A DNA stretch of 64,000 nucleotides, taken from Corticium candelabrum. Taxonomy: Eukaryota > Porifera > Homoscleromorpha > Homosclerophorida > Plakinidae. The translations under genes and the position numbers were made by a program. The notes below the pieces were generated by a model that had not been told where the DNA came from, searched no databases, and saw only the letters and a program-made list of their open reading frames with translations. Each line of letters opens with the position of its first letter. Positions within the stretch are counted from its first letter, which is position 1. Of the stretch, positions 28,523-42,788 are shown piece by piece. The stretch covers positions 13,509,485 to 13,573,484 of the forward strand of contig NC_085085.1 in NCBI RefSeq assembly GCF_963422355.1, in the 5' to 3' direction.

Positions 28523-30436
28523 TTTTCTGTACAAATAATGATTAGGACAGTAGTTCATGCACACAGGCACAGTCATATGACAATATTAGTTTGATTTAAA
28601 TGTGAGACTTTGTTTTATTGATAGTTATAGTTGATACTAGATGAACCTATACTTTGAAGTATATAGTTATAAGAAATTTTTACTTAGGCCTATAGCTTGG
28701 TCTTAGGTTCAATCTGATATAGTATAGTAACAATTAAAAAACCACAAGTATGATAGACTGTCAGGATGCTGCAAGCTAGACAACATCGTGGCATAGGCCA
28801 CATGCATCAGAGCTGAGGTGGTGCTTTGATAGAAAACCTACAATTCCTATGTTAATACCAGAGTTATGGAACATAGTGTGAGGTACTGGTTTTGCAGTAT
28901 TGTTTCTGTCTGACAGATCGGCACACGTACAGCTAGACTGCAGCTGGTGGCGGGAAACATAAAATTAGGTTCTAACTACACTGCAAAAATGCACTTTTAG
29001 GTTGTGGTCCCGAATAGAAAAGTGAAGCTTATGCCAGTTTTGGTCAATATTTTTTCTTGTATTTGGAGCCTTCTGGACGACTTTGACAGGACTTCTAGTA
29101 CTACCTTGAGCTCGAGACTATAGGTCCTGGAAATGTTCCTGTGTTGAATTATGGATTGATGTACTTACACACATACATATACTACATACATTACATACTG
29201 CATGTACATCCATGCTATTTATAAAATACATGTATAGTACATACATACACACATACACGTCTCATCTCCTCCAGCCAGGGGGGCCCTTAATTAAGTAAAT
29301 AGATTACACATTTGCACAGACACAGACTTCAATATAAATGCACATACATACATACATATTCATTTTTCTGTCTCAGTATGAAATGTGTACATTGCAATTA
29401 TCTAGACATGTACATCAATTAAGCTACATACCATCCGTCACATTAACATATAGTTATGTATATAACTCCTTTTCTTTCTACAAGTGGTCTCCAGTAGCTA
29501 CATACATACATAGTACATACATACAGATTATGAGATAAACAGATCGACAGACAAACAGACAAACATGGAGAGACAGTAGCTTGTCATATCGACTGAATTA
29601 ACTTTAGAGAGAATCTTTCCATTTTAATGATTCAGAATGGCTTTCAATCATATATCATAGTACGTACACTACTGGCAGGCATAGATTGTGTATTTACAGT
29701 TGAATTCAACAGTTTTGTCACAGCTGTTGGTCGATGTAGTAGTGGTGCAGTGACTACTATTTATATCTAGTTACTAGAAGTGAGTTCCTGTTTGACAAAC
29801 ATGCAAACAAGTCTGGCTAGACAGAAAACATGCACAGAAAGAGAGACGTGAACAAGTACTTTCAAATTGCTTGGAACAGAAAAACTGCAAAAATTACCTT
29901 AGTCGTCAACGTCAGTAGAAGTCAAACGAGGCAAGATTACACTCCAGACAATTCACTAACCGGACCAGAAGAGGTACAGTACGTAAAGCTGCACGCTGTT
30001 CGCGGCTGTCAATTAGCCGTAACCACAGTAAATCCGAGAAATACTTCTTTCCCTTGAAATTTGACACACGGATCAAGGATCGTTAGTGATCATGACGTTT
30101 TGTAAGTCTAGCTCTGCTGTAGCTGTAGCCATTTTGTCCTAGAGTAGTAAGATCATTAGGTACCTAGAGTATACAATAGTACAGACCGGGTAGAATACAT
30201 AGACAAACACATCACGTGACATGTACACGTAGCCATTTGTTGCTACGACATAAACATATTCATTCAATCAAAAGTTGTTTGAATCTATTTAGAAAGAAAG
30301 ACGTGGACAGACAACCGGAAAAACACGTTTGCGGAAGCCTTGAGGGATAATTATTGACATCAACCACAAGTCCCCGTATAGTTTTCGCAATGGTCGTTGT
30401 ATCGTTGGCCAAGCATCCGAATCGACGTATCAGAGC
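28523..30436. other. Intergenic, receptor gene to MED13
   Basis: This holds the receptor 3' untranslated region, with ATTAAA near 28733 as a weak poly(A) signal. CATA/TACA-rich simple sequence follows near 29160-29350 and 29500-29525, and a degenerate (CAGA)n near 29545-29565. A CACGTG box occurs at 30213-30218. An open minus-strand frame at 30260-30541 lacks an ATG and overlaps the MED13 first exon, so it is not called. Confidence 0.6.
30213..30218. promoter_or_regulatory. CACGTG E-box upstream of MED13
   Basis: CACGTG in the context ATCACGTGAC, 219 bases upstream of the MED13 ATG. Confidence 0.35.
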
Positions 30437-31794
30437 ATGAGCCTGAGCGCCGAATGCGAGCCCAAGTCGGGTAACCTCAACGTGCTTCGACTGGTAAGTG
30501 ATTGAGTGGGCGAGTAGATGGCATGACGGGACCGGGTCCACCGGAATTTAGTTGCGTTTAGCAACAATGTTAGAAGCAAACAACATGTGCATTATCTGGA
30601 TTGGCCTCCCGGCTCAATCTGCAATAGCGAGACGACTCACGTTCTATCTCATTCGACTTCCTTGTTCTGTTTGCTTCGCAGCACAATGTCCGCGACCTCA
30701 AGTGGCGTCGCTATACGACAACTGGGCCTTCTCTCTTACCGCGTGACGACCCACTGATGACCTCATGGAGGAGACTGCTTGATGCCGGCCTGGCTGCCTG
30801 CTTCGACGAGTGGACCCCCAGCGGAAGGACGGCGAGTTTCGGGCAGGCGGGGCACGCGGAGCCGCTTGCCTCCCCGGAGACTCCGTCTCGTAGACAGTTA
30901 TGGGTGTTTTGCGATTCTAGCGAAACGCTGGACTGGGAGAAACTTGTTGACTCTGGATTAGAAGGTCTCCTATTATTTAACGTAGTTGTAAATGCGTGGG
31001 ACGTTCCGAAAACTGCTTTTCTAGACGTCGATCGTGGCTGTTGGAAGGAGGGTGTGAGCGAAAGTTGCCTGCAAGCGATGCTGGCCGCTTTTCATTGTCG
31101 CCTTCAGAAGTGAGTTGGGACGTACAAACATGATGATGCCGGCTTGTGGTGGACTTTTGTGATTTGTGTGTTCTTCCAGGCTTCTTGCAGATCAAGACTA
31201 CATCTGCATTGGCAAGTGGTTTCTCAAGCCTGCTGCCGCGTCTCAAGCGGCGGGAGATGATGGTTCGCGCAGTAGCTTGCCGACAGTTGCGAGGTGTTGT
31301 TGTTTTGTGATTCAATGTTGACGTGTTTGACGCGTTTGAATTGTGACGAAGGGATTCGATTCTCTTTTCGTTCTCGTTGTTTGTCACCGGCGGTCAGTGG
31401 CTGTGTGCAGTGGTAAATGTCAAATGCTGCCGTTCCGTGCGACCTCTAAGCGCTCATTATCTCCAGCATCTTGACAACCTGCCTGAAGGATTGAGAGGTG
31501 ATCTGAATGAGGAAATCTCTCTGTCTCTGTTTTGTCTCCTTGAGTGCGTGCTTTATGTCAGTCCCATCTGTTGATCCATTCGTCCGTCTGTCCGTCTGTC
31601 TGTCAGTCTGTCTGTCTGTCTGTCTCAATAAATATATTTTCATAAATTGAACTAATACATGGGAATAAGCTAAAGGAAAATCTAGTGACCAGAAAGGGCA
31701 TACACTACAAACTATTGTTTTGTGAATGATGCTAGTCTTTCTATTTTACATCTAATTACGTGTCTTCTATACCTCTTGAGTTGGCTACATTTGT

Positions 31795-31828
<34 letters not shown>

Positions 31829-34800
31829 AATGGTAGTATATTTAAATTATTTCACAGTCCGTCAGCCAAGGCTTGGTTTTGTGGGGCGAGGCTAGAATTT
31901 ATTTTTTTTTATATCCGGGAGCTTTCCGCCTTCTAGGTGTGGTTGCGTTCGGAAATCTACTGGAAAGAAGGACACTAGGACGAAGATCACTGTCTGTAGA
32001 AGATGTGCACGTAAAGGACAAGATATTGGCTAAGTCTTATCCAATAACACTGATGAGAGACTAGGGTATTTGCGACTAATCACGTGGTAGCGTCTCCCTA
32101 GTTGTTGAGCACACTGCCGTCTCTTGGCGTTTTTTCACCAACAACCTAGTAAATTGTAAAGAGGGCATGTGATCGCGTTTTACTGCATTCTAAAATCTGG
32201 TGTGCATCTACAAACACCGAGGTTTCTGACCCCAAACTTGACGCACTGTGCAGTAATGGGAGTAAGGAATTGTCAAGTAGAAGCCATAGTTCTGCGCCTC
32301 AACAGTCTTATAAGGTGGGATATCGCTACTCTGTTGAGATTTCTTTGCACTGAGTGCTGTTTTCAACAAGTTACGATATTCCTTTACTTCTTTGTAATAT
32401 GATTTCATAATGTTTGCTTGTTCTGTTCTTCTGTAACTGTATCAAATTGATTTTCGAGTTTGCTGATAGTTGTAAGTGTTTTGATAATCTAAGGAGTCAT
32501 AAGTAGCCAAGGGGATTGATGTTGAAGAGATGTAGAGGCTGAACTGCTTGTTCATGCATTTTAATACATATTGTACATATGCATCTAATATGGGGAAGAG
32601 AAAAAGTGGAGAAAGTGTTCATCCTGAAAGAGATTGCCAGTCTTGTGCTAGATGTGGCACCACTGCAGAGATCCAGAAAATTGAAATCAAATCAACCCAC
32701 AGTCTTGCTTGTGTCACAAATGTGAACAATAATCACTCAGTATTAATTATTATCAAATATCACTATCATACGACCATTTTATGCGGGGTATGATAGTGAT
32801 ACATTCATTTACTAGAGGAATAATGAGTATGTACTACAAGTATATGCAAATGAGATCAATTTTCCAATAATTATAAGGCATGCAACTGCAGTTTATTATT
32901 ATTAGATAGTTATTAAATTAATTGATTAGTTGATTAATTGCTGCACAGTCATTACCTGAATATACTGTACTAGACATGTTCAATAGTGTAATTTGTTGCT
33001 GTAATACAGACCTTCGTTGTGTATTACATCAGACAATTCTTTTCAAGACATGTATAGATCAACATTTAATTAGCCAAAAGCTAAACAGTAGAATACGCTA
33101 GCAAGTAGTTTGACAAGTTGTGCAGTGTGTACAGTAGCCTTACATTCAGTCACTGCCGATTCTGGTGTGGCTTTGATGTTAGCATCAGCGGGAATGCAAG
33201 GTGATTACAACAAGTGGCATTCGTAGATATGAGCACACGGCCATCTCAAAGAAGCTAGTTTTCTGACAACACCATACGATGATAGCACGGTAGATAAGCT
33301 TCTAGTGAGAAAGGTGTCTAGTGGTGTGTCGACTCAACGGTGTTGCAGTGTGTAGTTGAGTTGACTCTTCCGGCTTAGCATGGCGTTCACCATGCAACTT
33401 TCCTCTCCCCAAACAAGGTCTCAAATCGCGCTGTTGACTTCGCAAGTGTTCGAACAACAAGCCCGTATGTCATACACTGCAACACATGTCTTCCGGGACC
33501 GCCGGTGAGTCTTAATCTTATGTATTGCAATAAAATGCGTATTTTGTCGTGGCGGAGCACATGGAGCTATATGCGGGGGTGCGGACCAGTGCGCTAGAAA
33601 ATAGAAGCGAGGTCCTACGGGACGCTGGCTGACGGACTGTTCATAAAAAAATCAACACTAAAACATCCATATATCATAGCTGAGAATGTCCAGCCACCAC
33701 CAAGACCACAAATAGAACATCCGCTTATCATGTCTACATCTGCCTGTATGTCTATCCGTCTGTCTGTCTAGCCATCCATCTGTCTGTCTGTATGTATGTA
33801 TGTATGTGTGTCCGTCTCTGCGTCTGTCTCCGTCTGTCTGTCTGTGAGAATCTTTTTGTTACATTTGTGCTAATACTCATGGTTTATTTCTTTGAGTACC
33901 AAGTTTAACGACTAATAATTCTAGAGTATGGTAGAAGGGACTGGTTTATTATTGCAGTAAGTGTTGTGAGTAGCATCCGATGACAATAAAACATTTTCTG
34001 CTGTCTGTCTGTGTGACTGTCTGTTTATCTGTCTGGCTGTGGACGACTACTATACCCTTAGCCCGGATATCTGGGCCTCAGGTAATCAGGAATCAGGAAA
34101 CAATGCAAAACTCTGAAAGCATTCACTGTAGGAAGAGAAATCAGCAGCAACCAATCCCAATCATGTGCATACTTGAGTGACTGGAAGGTTGTACTGTATA
34201 CTTTAAATGTTGATTGATGGTTTTGCTCACTCACTTCCCACTAAACTAAGCAGTTACAGTTTCATATAGTACACTGCTGTACATTGGCATGTATGGGGTT
34301 GTTTGTTTGTTTGTTTGTGTGTTGTGTATCACCACCAACAGCAACATCTCAACTGACAGAAAAGGCAGTATAACAGAGTTTACTTCACTTGCCATGCCAC
34401 TTCTGACACTAAAAGCACAGTCAGTATTCATCGGGCAACAATAGGGTGTAGTTTGCAGTGTGGTTGCTTTTTTCCTTCTATTTGTTGTGGTTTCTTGCCC
34501 ACTGTTGTTGGCAAGACTACAGGAAACTGTAAAATGCAACATTCATAGATTTTATAGCTGGAAGTGTTTTGAGCAGCACAAGCTGCTTTCATTGTCTCAC
34601 TACTGTGAAGAACCTATTAGGGAACTGGATCAAACTGTGGTAGTGTTCAGCTTTCCAGCTTGTCAAGCGGCCATGATGACTATCAAGATCGGTGTATTGT
34701 CTGAATTGCTGTATCTGTCAAAATTTCTGGCTAGGTCAATAATTACCCGAGGCCCGGATTTCCGGGTGGAGGGTATAGCAGTCGTTCAATGACCGTACGA

Positions 34801-36402
34801 CCCATCGACCATATATATAGTTGGTTAGTGGAGATGCAAATGAAGCTATTCCGACCAACGAGAAGTGGTGTCATTACTGACCAATAGACGAACGTGATGT
34901 CATCATGAGGCTCCACCTTGCTTTGTTTGGTAGCTACTAACGAGAATTCGGCCATCGGGCGTCCGTTCTGTACATGGTGTTTAGTCCTTTGCTTTACGGG
35001 TTTAGCACATACATTTGTACGTGTATGTTTCCCCAACAACAACCAGGGCGAGGTGTGTAGCTGTACCTGACTTGTAACATTTTGCTTGTTCCACAGTGTT
35101 TCTGCATAGTGGTTCTGTAGTCTGCCAGCTTGAATTTTGGGTGTGAGTGGCTGAGCGGCCGTGGTGTTGTTGCAACGATCACTAGTGTCGTCTTCAACAG
35201 AAATTTGGCGTTGACGGAAATTTGCAAAGGACAACGTGTATTGTCCATGACAGCGTCTGTTTGTGGGACAAAGCGGCTCGGCCGACCTGTAAGTACGCTA
35301 GTGCGTCTCTATTCATTTCTATTTTACGGTATCCAAAGTCAGAGCGAACAGACGCCTAGCTACATGTGCACGTGCATGTTTTCCCTGCATTGATGTTTTG
35401 TTTTGGCTCTGGGGTCACCTCGTTACAACAGTAGGCAACGTCTAACTAGAGAAGCCGCACAAACAACAAGATGCCTAGAGAAGCTGCACAAAGAACGAGA
35501 CTTTTACATTCTTGTGAGCTGGAAAATCGGTGGTGAGCTGCTTGTTTGGTCTCCATTTGTGACCTAGGTTTCCCACCAACAAACAGAACAATGATCACGC
35601 CCGTTACTTCATCACGTAAGGCGAAGATTGCCAGCCGGCCTAGCGTCGAGGCTCTCCAACTTGTAACATTTGGCTTGTTCCATCATTTGGAAACAACTAT
35701 ATTTGTAACATGCATTTACTTCATCACGTAAGGCGAAGATTGCCAGTCGGCCTAGCGTCGAGGCTCTCCGACTTGTAACATTTGGCTTGTTCCATCATTT
35801 GGAAACAACTACATTTGCAACATGCATTTAGAAACAACGCCTAGCTAATCTAGCTGCATTTGTAACGTTCCCACATCTAATTTTGTTTTGGCTCTGGTAC
35901 CTATGCCACGTCTAAAACCAGCCATAGTTACGACCTCAAAAGCTGCACAAACAATCACCTGCACAAAGAACCGACGAGAGCGAAGGTTGTAAAAAATAGA
36001 AGCGATGTCCTACAGGACGTTGGCTGACGGACTGTGTAGCTACCCGTTGTACACAGTAGCAGCCAGTCACGTGACTTACTCAAGGTCGACCTTTCCCATT
36101 TCAATAATGCTTCTTATTTATACCCACATCATATCATTCTGTCATACGATTTTGTCATAGCGCGACTAATTTACCTTCAAGGTGCATACCGGCCCGAGGG
36201 TTTGCACTTCAAGTGCTTCATTATTTCAGTTGTGGTTTGGATGTAAAGTACTATCAACCTATGGCTGGACGCTCATGAATGTGGGGATTTACTAGAGTGC
36301 TGGTAAGCTGTCTGTTAGTGAAGGGAAGAGTATTAAATTTATGCAATGTAACCACAGCTGAAAACAAGCTGTTAGGGCCCAAACTCCAAACACAGAGTAT
36401 TA

Positions 36403-36492
<90 letters not shown>

Positions 36493-39400
36493 CTGCCCTT
36501 GTTTACTGAAATCAACTGCAAATATGTATATTGACAACAACAAATTAGTGCAATATATTGTCATTTACTACTACCTAGATAAACATTATCATCATCTGCT
36601 CATCATTATCATCACCATGGTCATCATCCTCTTTGTATTGTTGTAACCTAGGTTGTATAGTGATAGTTCAGGTGCAGCAATTACCCATCTCAAGAAATTA
36701 AGTCAACCACAACAGGATCACTTGCATACTTGAATGTCACAGTGTGACTTGTTTTGCCATTGTCTGTCTGTCTATTTGTCTGTCTCTCTGGGGTGTTAGA
36801 GTAGCAATCAAAAAGAGGGGAAGTAAATCAGATATAGTAGGGTAGGGTGTATGAACAAAGATGATGCATTTAGTGAAGAGACCTCTGAATGCATTTAGTT
36901 TATGTGTTTATCTGGTTTGCTGGTTAGAGTCTTTGTTACTTGTCTCTTTCTCTGTTCATATATTGTTTAATAAACGATCTTTGTACTATGTATTTTGACG
37001 TATCTGTAATTACCACCTTGCAGTGCTGTTGTGTCCTTCTGGTTTGGGTGCTACATTACGGCATCAACCAAAGCTTCAAGCCAAGGAGCAAGCAACTTGC
37101 TTGGAAGATTGGGAGGCATTCTATCCCAATGTCACAACCAGGAAAGTAGTAGATGTTCCTGCTGTTGTGGAAGTGGAAATTCAAGGAATACGTATGCTTC
37201 ATCCGTCAGCCTTTGTGCTGGTGCAGAGTAATGCAGGCAATAGAGAGCAAGGTTGTGGGAGCTCACTGGGAAAGGTTGGGCTTCGTCGGCAGGATGTCAT
37301 AGCAAAAGTTGCACATGGACTTGGAATCGATTCATCATTAGTTGCCAAGCAGCTGTCACGTATTTGTTGGGCTAATGCAGTAACAGCATCACCAGTGAAG
37401 AGGTTGGTTAAGATGTTGTTAGTCAAGGTTGGTTGATCAGTGAACATAAGTCTGAATAGATGATTGATTGGTCAACTGTGGGTGGGCAATGGATAGATTT
37501 TCAGTCAATAAAGGGCTGGTTATTGGATGGATGTATTAATGTAAAACATGTGTCAAATCAATACGTTTTAGGGGTGTAGCTGCAGTACTCAATATCTAGC
37601 TAGATTGTAGTTTCAACAATAAAGCAGGGTGTTTGTTGACTTTTTAGATTTTGTGTCTGTAGATCTTAATGACAGTAGAGTTAATTGCAAACGTAATGTT
37701 ACTGAACTGACGAGACTTCACTTTGCATTGTCAAGATCGATGTAGTTGTTATTCAAAACATACAGTAGAGATTGGGTTTTTCTACACATGGCGTGCTTTA
37801 GAGTTTTTATTTTAGCAATGTGGAGATACATATCGAGGAGAACATGATGATGAGCATAACCTTAGTATTAATTAAGAAGTTAGGAGTCAGACATGCATAA
37901 ACGGACACCATTAGGTGATAAATGAAAATTTTGGAAACAATTACACATTCTAGTTGTAGAGAATGAACAAGTTCATTCTTTACTTTTATTGTTATTCAAA
38001 TGTATTTAGAGAAACAAGCCAGGTTGTATCTACCAAATCGTTTGTAAATTCAATGACAAGACAACAATGCAGTTGCAACAAACCATCACAACAGTATGGT
38101 TTATGTACAGATGTATTGTCACTTAGGAGCTTACAATGTTTTTTTGACCAGGTTGAAAAGCTTTCACATGACAAGTCGACTCCAGGAGAGACGGGTTCAA
38201 AGACATAGATGTTATTGTGTGCCCTTCCATCACCACAGAATCTACAGATCAGAAGCTGTGAGTGATGGAGCAACCAGTCAGCCTGATGCTGCTATTGTCA
38301 CCAGCTTGCTGCGACATCCAGTCACCATGCAGAGCATCCCAGGATCATTGGATCGTGGAATCTCTACAGCTTCTATTCATTCGTCGGTTATTCCTCGAGT
38401 ATCTGCTCCTCGTTCTTTATCAAGTCTGTTTGAGTCTCCAGTACCATCTCCATTTCTTGTTGTACGTCGACCGGGATCTAGTATTCCTACTAATAGAAGT
38501 CCCACCCAGACAGGAGGAATTGGATCTCAACGGACCTTTGCGTTTGACTCAGGTTCAGTCAGTCGAGTTCGAGTGGCAGGGACACCACTTGGAAGAGCAT
38601 CTGAAATGAAGCAGGCTGGGAAACATGCAGTCGAGTACAGAATTGAAGAACATGACTCAATAAAGACATCCCTGATGAGTGAAGAAACTAGTCCGTATAC
38701 AACAGTCAACAGGCTACAGAAAACAATGTGGGATTATTATGAACTGCCAGACGATAACAGCATTGAAATGAATGCAAATGTAAGTAGTAGCAGCCATTGC
38801 GAAATTTCAAGCGACACACTGGACAAGTCTACACAAAAGAGACCAGGCAGTGATATAGAAGAGGGATCTGTTCCAAAGAAAATGCATCTTGATTTGACTT
38901 CTGTAGACAGTCACAGCATGGGTGGGATGACGCCAGATGAGCGGGAAGTTTTCACTCCTACCATCGAAGATTCAACTTTAACTGCTCGCACACCTGAGAA
39001 GCGAACACGGAAACCAAGACGCAGTCGATCAACTCGAACCCGGAGGAAAAGCAAAGGTGGTGGAAGTACAAAAAAAGAAGTGGCAACACCTGTGGCAGCT
39101 GTTCCTTCAACACTTAATCCCGTGAAGTCTACTGTTGATATGAAAGCTTTTGTACCCGTTTCTCCACTTTCATCTCAGTCGTCGCCAATATACGAAGATG
39201 TTTTTCAAGGAGATGGCCAAATAGGTACAACAACGTCAGCTAGACCACGTCAGATATTGAAATCTGACTCTTACTTGTTGGATGAAAAGGCTCTGCAACC
39301 TTGTCCTGCTGATTACTTGTTGTACCTTTTGGAGGATGACAATGAAGTAGGTCTGCTGGAAGAGTCAAAAGGTGGTAGTTGCCAGGGAGACACATGTCAT

Positions 39401-41124
39401 GTTTCTGAAATGACCAGTGGGTCATCCAGTATTTTACATGCAAAGCACAATCGAGTAGACTTGTCTCGCATCTATCCTACTCCGCCGTCAACAGATCAGA
39501 CATCACCAGGCTTGGCAACAAACGTAGACGAGAGCACTGGAAAGAATAGTCAGGATGGAAGAGTAGCCAGTGGGCAGTCAAATGGTCAATTAGATGAGGC
39601 AATGCCAGAGGAGGGACATGGCTCTTTTGAGGTATGTGTTGTGTTTGTGTTGCATGTTATTGTGTTATGGTACTATCTGATGGGTTGTTAATTTGGTAGT
39701 GTATTGTTGTGCTACCATGCTTGCTAGAAAGAGGGTGTCCTGAGGCTAATTGTAGAGTGGGAGGCTTGACAGTTTATCATGATTCATTATCATCTTTTGT
39801 TGTATTAAATTATTTTGTAGGACTAACTTTAGTGCTAGAATGGTCACTGTAATACAGAAAATTGGTGGTATGGGAAACAAAGCAGAAGTCAGTGACAGTA
39901 ATTATTATTTTGAAATATAAGGCACTTAAAGTGATTTCTACTGGTGAGATGTTATACATATGAAGTGGAGTGTTTTGCCTTTGTTAGAAGTGTACAAGGA
40001 GTACTGTAAAGCCTGTTAGTTTATGTATGTGGCTCTTCAGTCAAATTTTTTAGAAACTCTTGACAAGGAGAGGACTTTGGCCTGATGGCAGTTATGCTTG
40101 CTCTGTGGGATGAATCAATGCAAAGCTTTCCAAATACAGCAATTACTGAGTACATGGAAATTGTTAAATAAATAATGCCTGTAAAACTATTGTATGTATT
40201 ATACATGACATGCATGAATTCAAGTGAGCTAAGCCCGCTTATTTGTTTCTCAGGGACATGGTTTTACTGAAGCGTATTAGGTGGTAGAGAAACTGTAGGG
40301 TTACAGTGGAGTTTACTCTAAATCATGCAAATAGTACAATGCATTTCTAGTCTGGGATTTGTTTATTTTGGAATGAAAGGAGAGAATGCCCTATAGTTTG
40401 CCTCTTGGGATAGTTTGTCTCTTGATGTTTAACTGTTACCATTCTATTCCACCATTTCTCAACAATAAGTCAGTTTAATGCAGAGGAATAGTGTGTGGTC
40501 TAGTCTGGAATGACTACAGATAATTGGCACTAGTGTCATATTCAGCCAACCATTTGATATACATATATACGGTTTATGTGAATTCTGTGTGTTGTCTTTT
40601 GAGTTAGCCCTTTCAGAGAAAGTGTGGAAGTAGAGCGGTGGGTCTGATTATACAAAGGCTGGACTACACTATTATAAGAGCCACCCAAATAGGATGTGTG
40701 ATACAGATTAGTAGCCAGATGGTGCTGCCACTGCCCAGTGATAGTGTTAATCTGGTCATCTTGCAGCACTCAGTCAAGTTACGTAAGTGATGCCAACAGA
40801 TTTACAAGTGAGATACTATACAAAGCCAAAATAGATCACCTGAGGAAGTGTAGGTAGACAAAGTGGTGAGTTCACAGACTTCTAATGTGATTCAATGCAA
40901 CAAGAGGAGTGTGTATGTAAATTTCAGCTGCAATTGTCAGCATGTTTGGCTCTAACTGTCACTGTTTATGGACACACATTAATTAGAAACTAATGAGCTT
41001 GTTCTAATTATAATTGCTTGATGCTGTACTAAAAGAGCACTCAAGTGCAATGTTGCTTGACCATCCTCTTTGGAAAGCAATTGTTAGTTTGTTCATGTCT
41101 GTTCATGCAAGAGCTTGCGCGCTT

Positions 41125-41183
<59 letters not shown>

Positions 41184-42756
41184 GCCACCAGGGTGAGTTT
41201 CCTTTTGCAATGGATCTTTTTAGAAGTCTTATTAGTTATTAGATGATGTATATATCAGTAGTAATTTCATCAAGCATTGCAGGCAAATGAGGTTTTATTA
41301 CTGCGTTTAAACTGAAGTAACGCTGTATAGTGTGCTTCAAGTCTGTGTTGTTCTGCAGATAATCAGTCTCAATGAGGAGCGGTTATTCAGTCTACATTTT
41401 GATCATATTGAATTACCCAGTGAGCAGCTGGAATTTCAGTCTCCTTTGAGAGATTATTCCCATCTTGCCTATGTGCCAAGTTCATTGACTTTTGAGGTGA
41501 TGACTGTGTGTGACTGACTTTATCAGTTTTTGGAACCTGATTCTCTGTTTCAGGATGATGGACGAACTGTTGCTTTGAGATCTGATTTGTCATTCACGAA
41601 AGAAGGGTATGATTTGTGTGCTGGATAATTATATAATGCAATTTACTGATCTCTCATTCCTTGATAGTGTATTTGGTGTATGTTTACATTAACATCATTG
41701 TCAAGTTTGTTGTCTTTGTTGTTGGTGGTGTCTTGCACCTTGTTCATTGTGTACTGGAATATTGTACTTGCTTGGTTATTATTATGTTATTACCTCAGGG
41801 CTCAAGAAAGCCCCCAGCCCCAAATTTGGCCAAGACTCTAACATTTCACACTTTTCAGTTCTTTAAGGGCGCGTTTCCACCAGCGCCTAAACCAGTTTAA
41901 CAAGTGGTTTAAGCTAAGGATTGACTTGTTTCCACCTGCACTAAACCAGTTGTATTTTATACCTAAACCGCTTTCTTAAACCTACTTCAAAGTTTGCTGT
42001 AGAAGATGTAACTAAGGGAAAGAAAATCAGCAGAAACGGAGAGAGAGAAGACAGTGTCCTTGGTCATCATCATGCAAATTCCTACTAGCAGATGCTGAAT
42101 CAGTGACAACCAACAGTTGCCCTGACTCGGCGGCAGAGCAGCCCGATACTTTAAAATAAGGTGTTCCTAGACGGTTTGTTTTGCACTTCTCAGATGGGCA
42201 CGTTCCTAGTGGAAACAGTCGCTTCCTTGAACTGGTTTAGTTTTAAACGCATTTAAGCTAAACTACTTTAAGGTGCAGGTAGTGGAAACACGGCCTAATT
42301 AGTGCTATTGGTGCTTTCCACAGTGACTGTTTGCTAGATTTGTGCCTGTAGAAATGCTAATATTCTTCAACTTGCCATGCCTGTCGATCACATGTTGAAG
42401 GTTTCGATGACTCAGATACCGTGTAGAAGATTAGATTCTATATTTTAGGTAGTGGTGGTAGTTTGAAGCTCCACTAAGCAACGTGGTGTGTAAGTTAATT
42501 AATCTATCACTTCTTTAGGTGTCAATGTTTGAGTAAGACCCCATCCCATACTTGACCTTTGACTCTGGCCAACCATGGGGAGTGGGGCAATAATCAAGGA
42601 ATACTGTACATTTAGTGTTAGTATGTCAGTGGCTCCTTCAGTAGTTTGGTTTATCAGTCTTGTTTGTTTCAGCTAGTAGGCCATACATCTAGATGCACGA
42701 CTTCATTTAGTCTTGGCTTATTGTTTATTATTTGCATTATTATTTTATTACTATGG

Positions 42757-42788
<32 letters not shown>

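Noticed and set aside
30260-30541. Minus-strand 93-codon frame upstream of MED13
   Set aside because: It begins with GTG, not ATG, and covers the MED13 first exon on the other strand; no family resemblance.
30569-30746. Plus-strand ATG frame as the MED13 start
   Set aside because: No donor in this frame joins the next exon in phase; the exon at 30437-30493 does, and it aligns with the conserved MED13 N-terminus.
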